Assembly (NCBI GenBank): GCA_019925795.1
Contig: CM034307.1
Span: forward strand, 35,365,201-35,429,200
DNA from: Dendrobium chrysotoxum
Taxonomy: Eukaryota > Streptophyta > Magnoliopsida > Asparagales > Orchidaceae
Direction of reading: 5' to 3'
DNA length: 64,000 nucleotides
How positions within the stretch are numbered: position 1 is the stretch's first letter; each line of letters starts with the position of its first letter. The translations under genes were made by a program, and so were the position numbers. A model generated the notes under the pieces. That model saw nothing but the letters and a program-made list of their open reading frames with translations. It made no database searches and had not been told where the DNA came from. This document shows, piece after piece, positions 24,010 to 36,640 of this stretch.

Positions 24010-27000
24010 GATCCTTAAGGTGATGAATGTGTTAAAGGCCAATGGTTTTGTAAAGATTTCAGCCAGTTAGTTTTTAGTTGCTACATGGTGTAACTCAATA
24101 TCTCCTTTGGTAACATGGTCCCCTAATAAAGTGATGCCTTATGTCAATATGTTTGGTTCTTGAATGTTGGATAGGATTTTTAGAGATGTAGATGGCACAA
24201 GTATTATCACATAGAATTAAAATTGTGCCAACAGGAAATCCTAAATTCAAAATTTATTGCTTCAACCAAAGGACTTGGGCCAAACAACTTTCTAAGGCAA
24301 TGTCTTAACTTTAGCAGTAGAAAGTGCAATAGAGTTTTATTTTTTATTAGACAGGAGACTAAGGACTATCCTATGAATTGGCAAGTACCTGAAGTGCTCT
24401 TTCTATCCACCCTACACCCTACAAAATCAAAATCAGAAGGTCCAATAATTTCAAAAAAAGTGTTGTGCCTAGGATACTAGATTCCTAAGTTTAGGGTCCC
24501 TAAGAGATATCTAAGGATTTTTCTTAACTACAGTTAGTTAGGATTCTTGAGGATCAACTTGAAATCTAGCATATAGACAAACACTAAATATTATATTAGG
24601 TTGGCTAGCAGTCAGGTAAAGCGGTGATCTAATTATTCCTCTGTACTTCTTTTGATCAATAGATTTTTCATTTGAATCCTTATCTAACTAAATAGTAGAG
24701 CTCATAGGAGTGTTTATTGACTTGGCTTTATCCATTTTATATTTCTTGAAGATGTCCTTAGTGTACTTTGATTGATTAAGAAAGTTCTATCATCCATTTA
24801 TCTTTATGCTAAATCCCAAAAAGTAAGACAATTCTCCCATCATACTTATCTCAAACTCTTTACTCATTATTTTAGAAAAATTATCACATAAATTTTTATC
24901 AGAAGTTCCAAAAAGTATATCATCAACATAGATCTAGACAATGAGTAAATCATCTCCTACCTTTCTTAGAAAAATGGTGGTGTCTACGCTCCCCTTAATA
25001 AACTTCCTTTTTAGTAGGAATGTGCTAAGCCTCTCATACCAAGTTCTGGGTGCCTATTTTAATTCATATAAGGCCTTTTTTAATTTATAAATATAATTTA
25101 GAAATTGGGAACTCTCAAAACTGGTGGTTGCTCTACAAATACATCTTCTTTTATTACCCCATTTAAAAAGGCACTCTTGACATCCATTGGAAAGCTTAAA
25201 TCCCTTATAACAAGCAAAGGTTAGTAGCACTCTAATGGCTACCAATCTAGCTATAGGGGTAAAAGGACTCCTCAAAATCATTCCCTTCTATTTGGTTGTA
25301 CCCTTAGCCACCAATCTTGCTTTATTCCTAACCACCACACCTAGAATCATTTATTTTATTCTTAAAGGACCCATTTGATTCCTACTACACTTTAATTCTT
25401 AGGTCTTTCTACTAACTCATAGACATCATTCCTCATAAATTGGTTAAGTTTTTCTTGCATAATTGAGATCCAAAATTCATCAGAAACGCCTTGACTGATG
25501 TTGGTGGATTCAATCATTGAGATAAAGGCAGAGTGGATTACTTCCTTTCTAAGTTCATGGCCTAGTTCTAACACCTTCAGAGGGTCTCCTATGATCAGTT
25601 GTTTAGGATGACTCGAAGAATATCTCCATTATCTTGGTAAAGTGTTTTGAGGTTCAACCCTTTCCTCTAGATTTACATTTTCTAATCCTTGGATAATCTC
25701 TCCTACAACACCAGTGTTTTGAGGATCTACCCTCTTCTCCAAATATATCATTTCTACTCCTTGAGTACTCTCTCCTAATTCATCTTCTTCATCAGCTCTA
25801 GATTTTTTAGGATCAGATTTATTAAACACTACATGAGTAGTCTCCTCCACCACCAATATCCTCTTGTTAAACACTCTAAAGGATTTCCCCACACTTGAAT
25901 ATCATAAGAACACTCCTTCATCAGATTTTGGGTCATATTTTCCTAAAGATAATTTCCCATTATTAAGAATGAAGACCTTACAGCCAAAGACATAGAGATG
26001 GGATAGGTTTGGAGTTTTCTCATAGGGTGTCTTATTCAGTTTGGATCTAATATTCACCCTGTTCAAACACATAACAGGCTGTGTTCACTGCTTCTTCCCA
26101 AAAGTATTTTGGAAGTGAATACTCAGCAAGCATAGCTCTAGTGGCTTCCACTAAGGTCCTATTCTTTCTTTTAGCTACCCCATTTAGCTGAGGGGTTCTA
26201 GGAGCTAAAAAGTTGTGACTAATCCCTTATTCCTCACAGAAAGTTCCAAATCTCATATTTTTAAACTCTCCACCATGATCACTATGGATGGTCAAGATCT
26301 CACAACCTAGCTTCTTCTGAATCCAAGTGGAGAAGGATCTAAATTCATCAAATGACTCATTTTTGTGTGATAGAAATCTAATCCAAGGAAACCTCGAGTA
26401 GTCATCGATAATCACAAAAATATAGACTTTTCCCCCTAAGCTGGTAGTGCTAATGGGTCCAAATAAATCCTTGTGAAGGACTTCTAAAGGTCTAGGGTGC
26501 TAATGTCCTTAATGGAATGGAAAGAGGATTGAACTTGTTTCCCTAGTTGACAGGCATCACACAAGTGGTCCTTAGTGAACTTAAGCTTGGAGACACATCT
26601 AACTAAGTCCTTTTGGGTTACTCTTCTAAGGATTTTTATGTTGGCATGTCATAACCTCCTACGCCATAGCCAAGATTTATCAGCAGTAATTTTTAAATAA
26701 AATGAAGTAGTACACATAATGTTATTTAAATCAAGCATATAGGCATTATTGATCATTGTTTCCTTTAAAATAGTGTTATTATTTAAGCTGATAATGCAAG
26801 TGTTTGCCAAAAAATTTTATGCTAAACCCTTATCACAGAGTTGACTGATGTTGAGTAAGTTGTGTTTCAGTCCATCTACAAGCAAGACATTTTCAGTTAA
26901 AAGGTTCTTGGAGTTTTTGATTATACCTGTGCCCATCACTTTCCGTGTGGTGTTATCTCCAAGAGTAACCTTGCCTCTAGTCCTGGCCTCCAGTGAATTG

Positions 27001-27090
27001 AATTGACTTATATCTCCAATCATATGCCTTAAACATCCACTGTCCAGGTACCACATGCTCTCATGAGGTCTTATATGAGAGCACACCTAC
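24010..27090 (-). pseudogene. C2 pol remnant (protease, integrase, RT, RNase H)
   Basis: Ty1/copia order. The protease has WYLDSG with the catalytic Asp near 27044. The GAG-pre-integrase zinc motif (RRLCHAN, CDACQLGK) follows. The integrase core keeps DDYSRF and HSDHGGEF, but the third acidic residue is Lys in NGVAKRKNR, which would kill catalysis. RT has YVDD at 24919-24930. RNase H ends near 24010. Several in-frame stops and shifts make it inactive. In its intact form it would be cleaved from a Gag-Pol polyprotein and copy and integrate the element. Confidence 0.9.
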
Positions 27091-27199
27091 AAAATCATCA
27101 AATGTTAGATTTAGGAACCTAAACAAGTTTAGGTCCCTTCTTATGGGAAGAAGAATATAATATATATGTATTATGCTGTGAATCATGTAATTTAGGTCT

Positions 27200-28877
27200 T
27201 CACACCCAATGTGTACTACAGTGAATAGTGCAAGTGTTAAAGATATGTCCTAGCATGACACATGAGAAACATCTAACACCAGGAAAAGCATTAACTAATT
27301 TACGTGGGTGATGGTGCCTCTTTCTAGGTTTGGATGATGCATGCTTTGATGATTGTGTATGAAATTCTTCAAGTGATGGTGGTTGTTTAATTTTCATGAA
27401 AGCAATTAATTCAACATTAAAAAATTTATTTAAACTTTTAAGAATTAAATTTTCTATTCTCAATGCATACTCCCTACTCTCTATATCAAATACATGAGTT
27501 TCTAATTCGTTGAATGCAATTTCTAATTCAACATGTGATATTTTTAATGAATCATGCTTAACAATTAAATCAGAGTGCTTTTTTTTTAACTCATCAAATT
27601 CATCAAGTAATGACATGTGATTGCTATCAAGTGTGGAATGATCATTAAGCAAAACTTCATACTCTTTTTATAGGTTCAAGAATTCTAACTTTAGGCTAGC
27701 ATGTGATTTCTTAAGTTTCCTATATGATGAATGTATTTTCTCAAAAATATCAAGTAATTGATCGTATGTTAATTCACATACCTCTTCTTGGTCAGAATGA
27801 CCTGTTCATCATCCACCATCAAACACAAGTTTGTAGTCTCCTCTTCAGCTTCAGTCTCAGAGGAGTTAGATGCAGAATTTACCTAGAAGGCCTTTTGAAT
27901 CTATTTCTTGTCCTTCTTGAACTTGGGTTTCTCCTCTCCCTTCTCTTTACTTAGGTGAGCCTTAAGTGTAGGACAATTAGCTTTTATATGTCTTGACTTC
28001 CTGTATTCAAAGCAAAATATTAGAAGAACCGTTAAAATTTTTGTTATTCTTACTTTTGTTCTATTTCTGATGGTGCTTTTGTTTCTTTCTTAGAATGCTT
28101 TTCAATTGCCTAGTAACTAAGGCAACATCATCACTTTTAGATCTAGAAGAATCAGTTTCCTTATCATAAGCCTTTAGCACCATAGTTTTCTCCTTCTTTT
28201 TCTCACATGCATTAAGTTGTATTTAGTTCACTCCTTGCTCATAAGCAATGAGTGATCCAAGTAAGTTATTAATAGAATAAGTATTTAAATCCTTAGATTC
28301 AATGATCACATTTATCTTAGCATCATAGGAAGAAGGTAAACATCTCAAAATTTTGTTAGCTTTCTCATAGTTAGTGAGTTCTCTTCCTAAGGCATACAGG
28401 GAGGTGACAATTGGTGTAAACCTAGTATACATTTCAGATATCAACTCACTAGGTTTCATGCAAAGAGTTTATAGTCATGAATCAAGATATTCAATCTAGA
28501 TTACTTAACTTCAGTTGTGCTTCATAAGTGATACATAATTTATCCGAGATTTCTTTACCAGTTGTACAAGTTATAACATGTATGTAATCTTCCAATTTCA
28601 GTGTACAGAAAAAATAATTTAAATATTTTGCATTAAGTTGCGTTAAATCCCTATCATTAAGAGTCTATTAAGGAAAAGAAAGTTTAGTTTTAACACCATT
28701 AATAAGTCTATAAGATGCATCATAACCATCTTTAACAAGCATCCACATGCAATAATCGATTGATTGCAGAAAGGTGGACATATGAGTTTTCCAGAAATTA
28801 AAAGATATGTTATCAAATAAGGGTGGTCGAGTAATAGAATACCCTTCTACCGTGTTTTGATTTCCAAAGTTAGCCAT
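27200..28877 (-). pseudogene. C2 gag remnant, enlarged, two zinc knuckles
   Basis: The ATG is at 28877 (MANFGNQNTVEG). The N-terminal part is the UBN2-type copia gag, including a block like LRCLPSSYDAKINVI at about 28340. The first knuckle at 27973-28014 has lost its second Cys (C-F-E-Y). A long coiled-coil-like stretch, still open for 150 codons from 27652, ends in an intact second knuckle, C-x2-C-x4-H-x4-C, at 27230-27271. A second knuckle after a coiled coil is unlike ordinary copia gag and fits Sirevirus gag. Stops break the frame elsewhere. Confidence 0.88.
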
Positions 28878-28922
28878 GGATCAAAATTCAAAAGTTATAT
28901 AAAACTTAATTTTTGAATCCCA

Positions 28923-28933
28923 CTCTGATACCA
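28923..28933 (-). promoter_or_regulatory. C2 primer binding site (initiator tRNA-Met)
   Basis: TGGTATCAGAG on the minus strand, two bases from the LTR end. It binds the 3' end of initiator tRNA-Met to start minus-strand synthesis. Confidence 0.92.
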
Positions 28934-28935
28934 CT

Positions 28936-30764
28936 TTAAAGTTTGTGGGGTGTTAAGCCCTTATGAACTAGCCCGGGGCTAACCAAGAGGGTGGGGGGTG
29001 AATTGGTAGTTTTAAAAATTCTTAAGTAAATACACAATTTTGAAATCCTTTTTGAATGTTTTAAAATAAATACAATTTCTCTTTGACATTGATAAGATTA
29101 ATCAAATAAATAATAACTTTAGCCACATGATCATCCATAAGAAATTAAAGTACAAAAATTAAAATGTGGAACAGTAAAAAGAAAGAACACACCAAATTTT
29201 ATAGTGGTTCGGTTAACCTGACCTACGTCTACTCCCTGGAGCCTCCCCTCTAAGTATTATACTAAAACTCAGTGACTCTCCTTTTGCTCCAACAATAAGG
29301 TGGAGAAGCCTTTACAAAAACTCATTTTCACTAACTCCAGTGTGCCAAAGAACCAAAACTACTTTTTCTTCCTCCTAAAGCAGGAAAGGAACCTTACCTC
29401 CTTTTGCTTCCTCCTGAACCAGACAGAGAACCTTGATCCTTGTGCTGAAGATTCTTCCCATAGAGCCACCAAGAAATAAGGGACGACGATTGGAGAAGGC
29501 GACTCGAATCCTTGCTTGGAGCAACCTTTGTGAACACATCACAAACTCCCCCTCATAAGATCCTATCCCTCTCTCTCAAGCTCTCCCTCTCCTTCTTAAG
29601 ACTCTCTCAGGTCAGGACAGAAGCAAAAGATCTTAATAGTAATAAATAAGAGATCTTAAATAGAAGGGCTAAAAAAATGCCCTAAATTTTAACTTGCCAT
29701 CAAAGATTGTCCAGGATGATCTATCAATCATCCTATACAATCAGTACAAAAATAGATGTTTCAGCCTAGACAATCTGGCTCTCCTAGACGATCAGAAGAT
29801 AGGATTTGTATAGATCATCTAGGATGATATGTTTATTATCCTATAAGATTAGTTCAAACATACATTTTCATCCAGTAGATAGTTGGGGTTATCCAGGTGA
29901 TAAGTCAGGATGATATGTGAAAAATGACTTGATCATCCAGGATGATATGGTGATCATCCTATATGATCAGTTCAAAAATGGGCAATATCATCCAGCACAT
30001 TGGTCGGGTCATCCAGGAAAACTATGTTAGATGATGAGGATTTATAACTGATCATCCAGGATGATATGGATATCATCCAATACGATTAGTTCAAAAAGGA
30101 CAATATCATCCAGCAAATTGGTCAAGTCATCCAGGAGAGTTATATTGGATGAAGAGGATTTATAACTGGTCGTTTAGGATGATTTGATCATCCTGGATGA
30201 TATGATCAATCAATCAATCCTTAATTACTTTTCTTAATCACTAGACTAATTTAGGTATGATTGTAATGAATCATCCAGGATGATATATATATCATCCTGT
30301 ATGATTAAACAGAACTCCTAAAATAAAACTTGCCTGAATGAGTCTTTCGGTTGAGAAATTTTGATTTTAGCATATCATCTCGATGATGGGAGGATCATCC
30401 AGGATGATCTGCTTAATCAGACTGACTTAACATAACTTCCCTAATTAGGGTTTCTATTTTGATCTAATCGTCTAGGATAATTTTGGATCATCCAGGATTA
30501 TATTATCAAAAATAGACAACCTCTCAATTTTATAGAATTTCACCCCCTAAGTGTGTGTGTGTGCAAGGTTAGTTAGCATCATGATCCACCATATTATATT
30601 TGATTCAAGAAAGGAAAAAAATATATTTGAATACAAACAGACCTGATCTTGAGCTGGCTTGAATTGTAATTAATCTTGTGGACTTGAAAGGTTAGGCAAT
30701 TAAAATATAAATAAGAATGTTTGTTGTCATCAAAATTATAATCCTTGAGTCCAGATTTGTAACA
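28936..30764 (-). repeat. C2 5' LTR, 1829 bp
   Basis: The minus strand begins TGTTACAAATC and ends at the PBS spacer. Full-dyad palindromes are seen near 29706, 29812, 29933, 30050, 30180, 30270, 30393 and 30487, with many half-sites between. It holds the element's promoter. It lies head-to-head with the C3 5' LTR, 736 bp away. Confidence 0.93.
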
Positions 30765-31500
30765 AACTCTAGATCATCTACAAGGTTATCCTAGGCAGTT
30801 ATAATAAAAGCACATCCCAAGAAGTTATATATTTACATTACTCAAATTTATGGTAAAATAATACATTTTTCCATGCTCTTTTAATTTCAAGGAGGATTTT
30901 ATATTAGTTACACCTGCAAAAAATTTTTCAATTTAAATCTTTAATTGTTTCCTCAATTTTATTCTTGCACGAGCATGATCACCTGTAGAAAATTCTGTGA
31001 GAATCCAGATCATTCCTAATATAGGGATAATCTAACGCCCATCACATTAATTCAGTAATTGCATAAATAAATTAACACATCATAGAATATAATATCAATC
31101 AATCATTTTTAACCAGCGTGTAGTGAAAATCACAAAAAAAAAAATACAACACACAAGTAACAGAAAAGTAAACACTGGCCTAGCATAAAACTAGAGTTGA
31201 TTGTCCTAACAAACCATATAAAGTGTGTGTCGTAGGCTATGTGGCTTAGATATGTCCTATGTTCGGTAATTATTAAATTAGTCTAGAATTTTTATTTATT
31301 GAAGGCCAAATGAAAATTTTTTTATTTAAGTTTAAATATTAATATTTTAATGTTGATTTTAAAATGAATTTTAAGTGTTAAATGATAACTACCCTTATTT
31401 AAACCAGGGCAATGAAGTTTATTTCACCTTTTTTAGGGCTAAGTTAATAGCCTTGTGAGCCCAAGTTTCCCAGTCGTAACTAATGTGGATTAGTTAATTT
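30765..31500 (-). repeat. E: old Tat LTR fragment (right piece)
   Basis: Continues the E LTR interrupted at 18996. It is co-linear in the same orientation with the B LTR from about 51960 to 52640 (shared blocks CATCCCAAG, CATCCAGATC and GAAGTTTATTTCACCTT), with roughly a quarter of positions changed. It begins with the second copy of the C2 target AACTC. It is cut at 31500 by the C3 insertion; its continuation is beyond C3, in or past the gap. Confidence 0.88.
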
Positions 31501-33327
31501 TGTTATAAATTTGGGTTCAAGGATTATGATTTTCATGATAGTAAAAATTTCTATTTCTATTTGAGGGCCTAATCTTTCGGTTCACAAGATCAATTATAAT
31601 TCAAGCTAACTCGAGATTGAGTCAGTATGGTTGTGTTTTAGGTTCAATATAATTTTTCACCTTTCTTGAGCCAAATATAATATAATGGATACCCAAGCTA
31701 ACTAACCTTGCACACACATACTCAGGGGAGATTTTTAGTGAGTTAGAGTTTCTATTCTGATTTTATTCATATCATCTTAGACGATCCATTGAAAATAGAA
31801 ATCCTAATTAGGGCAGCCATATTAAGTGGGTCTGATTAAGCAGATTATCCTGGATGATACTCCCATCATAGAGGATGATATGCTCAAATAAAAAATTCTC
31901 TGCCACTAGACTAAGTTAGGCAACTTTTTTATTTTTAGTATTTTAATCTAATCGTCCCGAAAAATATGTGAATCATCCTAGATGATTCATTATAATCTTG
32001 CCTAAATTAGTTAAGAGATTAAGGAAAGTAATTAAGGAGTGATTGATCGATCACATCATCTTGGATGATCAATTAGAAATCCTCATCATCCAGTATGTCT
32101 CAGCTGGATGACCCGAACTGTCAGCCGGATGATAGTCCCATTTTTGAACTAATCATATATGATGATAGAGATATCATCCTAGATAATCAAGTCATTTTGA
32201 AATCGTCCAACATAATTATCCTGGACGACTCGAACTATGTGCCGGACGATATTGGACATTTTTGAATTAATCGTATAGGATGATATATATCATCCTAGAT
32301 GATCAAGTCATTTTTTTTTATCGTCCAAGCTTTTCTCCTGGATGTCTTGAACTGTCTGCTGGACAATATTCCCAATTTACACTAATTATCCAGGACAATT
32401 ATAGAATCGTCCCGGACAATTAGAACAAACCATGTCTTCTAATCATCCAGAAGAATAAGATTGTTAAGGCCAAAAAGGGCTGATTTACACTAATCATACA
32501 GGACGATCGAAGGATCGCCCTGGACAATCTTTAACGGCAAGTTAAACTTTAGGGCAATTTTTGAGCCCTTTTATTTAAGGTCTCATTCTTGCTACTGTTA
32601 AAATTTTTGTTCACTGTCCTTTCTTGAGAGATTCTTGAGAGAGAGAGGAGAGCTTGGGAGAGAGAGAGAGAGGATATTATAAGGGGAGCTTCTGAGGTGT
32701 TCACAAAGGTTAATCCAAGCAAGGATTTGAGTTGTCATCTCCAATCGTCATTCCTTATCCCTTGGTGTCTCTGGTGGAAGGATCGTCAGCAAGAAGATTA
32801 AGGTTTTCTGCATACTTCAGGAGGAAGCAAAAGGAGGTAAGGTTCTCGACTTGCTTCAGGAGGAAGTAAAAGGAGGTAAGGTTCTTTGCCTGGTTCAGAA
32901 GAAAGTGAAAGAAGTATGGGTTCTCTGCCTCACCGGGTAGGTAAAAAGGAGTTTTGTAAAGGCTTCTCCGCCTTACTGTGGGAGCATAAGGAGAGTCACT
33001 GAGTTTTAGTGCAATACTTGGAGGGGAGGCTCCGGGGAGTGGATGTAGGTCAAGTTGATTGAACCACTATAAAATCTGGTGTGTTCGTTCTTTTATTATT
33101 CTATTTTTAATTTTTGTACTTTACTTTTTTGTGGATGATCGTGTGATAAAGTTATTGTTCTGTTTGATTAAGCATCTCCACATCAACATGCCTTTATAAT
33201 TGTTCTAAAAATTTAAAAAGGTTTTCAAAATCTATTTTGCTCAAGATTTTTAAAAAAACTAATTCACCCCCCTCTTGGTTAGCCTCGGGCTAGTTCACAA
33301 GGGCTTAACATCCCTAACAAACTTTTA
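31501..33327 (+). repeat. C3 5' LTR, 1827 bp
   Basis: It begins TGTTATAAATTTGGG and ends ACTTTTA, two bases before the PBS. The palindrome array spans about 31780-32530. It is homologous to the LTRs of C1 and C2. Confidence 0.92.
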
Positions 33328-33329
33328 AG

Positions 33330-33340
33330 TGGTATCAGAG
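33330..33340 (+). promoter_or_regulatory. C3 primer binding site (initiator tRNA-Met)
   Basis: TGGTATCAGAG, two bases after the LTR, complementary to the 3' end of initiator tRNA-Met. Confidence 0.92.
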
Positions 33341-33384
33341 TGGGATTAATAAAAATAAGTTTAAAAAACTTTTGAATTTGATTC

Positions 33385-33850
33385 ATTGCTAACTTTGGTA
33401 ATAGAAACACTGCGGAAGGATATTCCATTATTGTCCACCTTTATTTTATAATATACCTTTTGATTTTTGAAAAATTGGCATGTCCACCTTTTTTACAATC
33501 AATTGATTATCACATTTGGATGCTTGTTAAAGATAGTTATGATGCTCCTTTTAGACTTATTAATGGTATTAAAACCGAACTTCCTTTTACTGAATGGACA
33601 CTTGATGATAGGGATTTAGCGCAACTTAATGCAAAATATTTAAATTATTTCTTTTATGCACTAAAATCTAAAGACTACATGCGTGTCTCAACTTGTACCA
33701 CTGGCAAAGAAATTTGGGATAAATTGTGTATCACTTATGAGGGCACAACTGAACTTAAATAGTCTAGGTTGAATATCTTTCTTCATGACTACGAACTCTT
33801 TCGCATGAAACCTAGTGAGTCAATATTTGAAATGTACACTAGGCTTAAAT
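33385..33850 (+). pseudogene. C3 gag remnant, start codon lost, 3' part deleted
   Basis: It is co-linear with the C2 gag from its first codon, but that codon is ATT instead of ATG. Codons from 33460 to 33762 stay open (FLQSIDYHIWMLVKDSYD). At about 33848 the sequence leaves gag in the MYTRL block and continues within the region that in C2 lies downstream of the protease. Knuckles, coiled coil and protease are absent. Confidence 0.85.
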
Positions 33851-36640
33851 AATAACACTATTTTACATGGCAAGAGGATCAACAATATTCATATGTTTGA
33901 TTTAAATAACATTGAGTGTGCTGCATTATTTTATTTGAAAACTACTGCTAATGAGTCTTGGCTGTGGTACAGGAGGTTATGTCATGCCAATATGAAAACC
34001 CTTAGAAAAGTAACCCAAAAGGATTAAGTTAGAGGTGTCCCCAAGATTAAGTTTACTAAGCACCACATATGTGATGCCTGTCAACTAGGGAAGTAAGTCC
34101 AATCCTCTTGCTAATCCATTAAGGACATCAGTACCTCTAGACCTTTAGAAGTCCTACATATGGATTTATTTAGACCCATTAGCATTGCCAGCTTAGGGGA
34201 AAAATTCTATGGATTTATGATTGTCAATGACTAGTCGAGGTTCACATGGATTAGATTTCTCTCACACAAAACTGAGTCATTTGATGAATTTAAATCTTTC
34301 TCCAATTGGATTTAGAAAAAGTTAGGTTGTGAGATCTTAACCATCCATAGTGATCATGGTGGAGAGTTTGAAAATATGAGATTTAGAACTTTCTGTGAGG
34401 AGCAAGGGATTAGCCATAACATTTTAGCTCCTAAGACCCCTCAATAGAATGGGATAACTGAAAGAAAGAATAGGACATTAGTGGAAGTTGCTAGATCCAT
34501 ACTTGCTGAGTATTCACTTCCAAAATACTTTTGGGCAGAAGCGGTGAACACAGCCTGTTATGTGTTGAATAGGGTGAATGTTAGATCAAACTGAATAAGA
34601 CACCCTATGAGATTATTAAGGATAGAACTCCAAACCTGTCCTACCTCCATGTCTTTTGTTGTAAGGTCTTCATTCTTAATAATGGGAAATCATCCTTAGG
34701 AAAATTTAACCTAAAATTTGATGAAAGAGTGTTCTTAGGATATTCAGATGTGGGGAAATCCTTTAGAGTATTTAATAAGAGGACATTGGTAGTAGAGGAG
34801 ACTACTCATGTAGTGTTTGATTAATCTGATCTTAAAAAATCTAGAGCTGATAAAGAAGATGAATTAGGAGAGAGTACCCAAGGAGTAGAAACAACAAATC
34901 TGGAGAAGAGGGTAGAGCCTTAAAACACTGGTGTAGTAGGAGAGATTACCTAAAGAGTAAAAATATAAATATGGAGGAAAGGGTAAAACCTCAAAACACG
35001 TTGCCTAGAGATTAGAGATATTCTTTGAGTCATCCTAAAGAACTGATCTTAGGAGACCCTTCTGAAGGTGTTAGAACTAGACATGGACTTAGAAAGGAAG
35101 TAAACCATTCTTCCTTTATCTCAATAACTGAACCCACCAACATCAATCAAGCCCTTTCTGATGAATTTTGGATCTTAGCTATGCAAGAAGAACTTAACCA
35201 ATTTGTGAGGAATAATATTTGGGAGTTGGTAGAAAGACTTAAGGATCAAAGTGTAGTAGGAACCAAAATGGGTCTTTAAGAATAAAATGAATAATTCTGG
35301 TGTGGTAGTTAGGAATAAGGCAAGATTGGTAGCTAAGGGGTACAACCAAATAAAAGGGATTAATTTTGAGGAGACTTTTTCCCATGTAGCTAGATTAGAA
35401 GCCATTAGAGTGCTACTAGCCTTTGCCTGTTATAAGAGATTTAAGCTTTTTCAAATGGATGTCAAGAGTGTCTTTTTAAATGGGGTAATAAAAGAAGATT
35501 TCTTTGTTGAGAAACCCCTAGGTTTTGAGAGTTCCCAATATCCAAATCATGTTTACAAATTAAAAAACCTTATATGGATTGAAACAGGCACCCAGAGCTT
35601 GGTATGAGAGGTTAGCACATTCCTACTAGAAAGAGAGTTTGTTAAGGGGAGCGTCGACACCACATTTTTTTTTGAGAAAAGTAGGAAATGATTTACTCAT
35701 TATCTAGATTTATGTTGATGATATACTTTTTGGATCTTTTGATAAATATTTATGTGTTGGTTTCTCTAAGATAATGAGTAAAGAGTTTGAGATGAATATG
35801 ATGGGAGAATTGTCCTACTTTTTAGGATTTAGCATAAGGCAAATGGATGATGGAACATTTCTTAATCAATCAAAATACACTAAGGACATCTTAAAGAAAT
35901 ATGAAATGGAGAAAGCCCAGCCAATCAACACTTTCATGAGTTCCAATGTTAAGTTAGATAAGGATTCAAATAGAAAATTTATTAAGTAGAAGAAATACAG
36001 AGGAATAATTAGATCATTTATTTACCAACTGCTAGCTGACCTGATATCATATTTATTATTTTTTTTGTGCTAGATTTCAAGCTAATTCTAAAGAATCCTG
36101 CATGACTGCTATTAAGAGAATCCTTAGATATCTCTTAGGGACCCAAAACTTAGGAATTTGATATCCTAGGCACATCACCTTTTTTAAATTATTAGATATT
36201 CTAATTCTAATTTTGTAGGGTGTCGGGTGGATAGAAAAAGCATTTCTAGAACTTGCCAATTCATAGGACAGTCTTTAGTCTCCTGGTCCAATAGAAAACA
36301 AAACTCTATTACACTTTTTACTGCTGAAGCTGAGTACATTACCTTAGGAAGTTATGTGGCCCAAGTTTTTTGATTAAAGCAACAAATCTTGGATTTAGGA
36401 TTACGTATTGGCATAATTTCAGTTCTATATAATAATACTAGTACCATCTGCATCTCTAAGAATCCTATCCAATATTCAAGAACCAAATATATTGACATAA
36501 GACATCACTTTAATAGGGACCATGTTGGATATTGAGCTACACCATATAGCAACTGAAAATCAATTGGCTGACATCTTTATTAAACCACTGGCCTTTAACA
36601 CATTCAGTATTTTAAGGAACAGATTGGGTGTGATTGACAT
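33851..36640 (+). pseudogene. C3 pol remnant (integrase, RT, RNase H)
   Basis: It starts in the GAG-pre-integrase domain (RRLCHAN, HHICDACQLGK). The integrase core has HSDHGGEF near 34343 and keeps the third acidic residue in ITERKNR near 34463, unlike C2. RT has YVDD at 35711-35722. RNase H ends near 36640. Stops and frameshifts occur throughout. No protease is present, so even without stops it could not process a polyprotein. Confidence 0.9.

Larger units (their letters stand above)
18997..30764 (-). mobile_element. C2: complete copia element, Sirevirus-like
   Basis: An 11.77 kb element in minus orientation: 5' LTR 28936-30764, PBS, gag, protease, integrase, RT, RNase H, a 1.8 kb non-coding part, an extra ORF, a PPT and 3' LTR 18997-20830. 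The 5-bp target duplication AACTC flanks it (18992-18996 and 30765-30769), so both ends are real and it inserted as a unit into LTR E. The genes carry many stops. By eye the LTRs differ at several percent of positions, so it is no longer autonomous. Initiator-Met PBS, enlarged gag, an ORF after pol and palindrome arrays in non-coding parts are Sirevirus traits. Confidence 0.93.

Noticed and set aside
17826..31500. LTR pieces E as the 3' LTR of B
   Set aside because: E differs from the B LTR at about a quarter of positions and carries an old, stop-ridden C2 insertion, while B has near-intact frames. E must belong to an older element.
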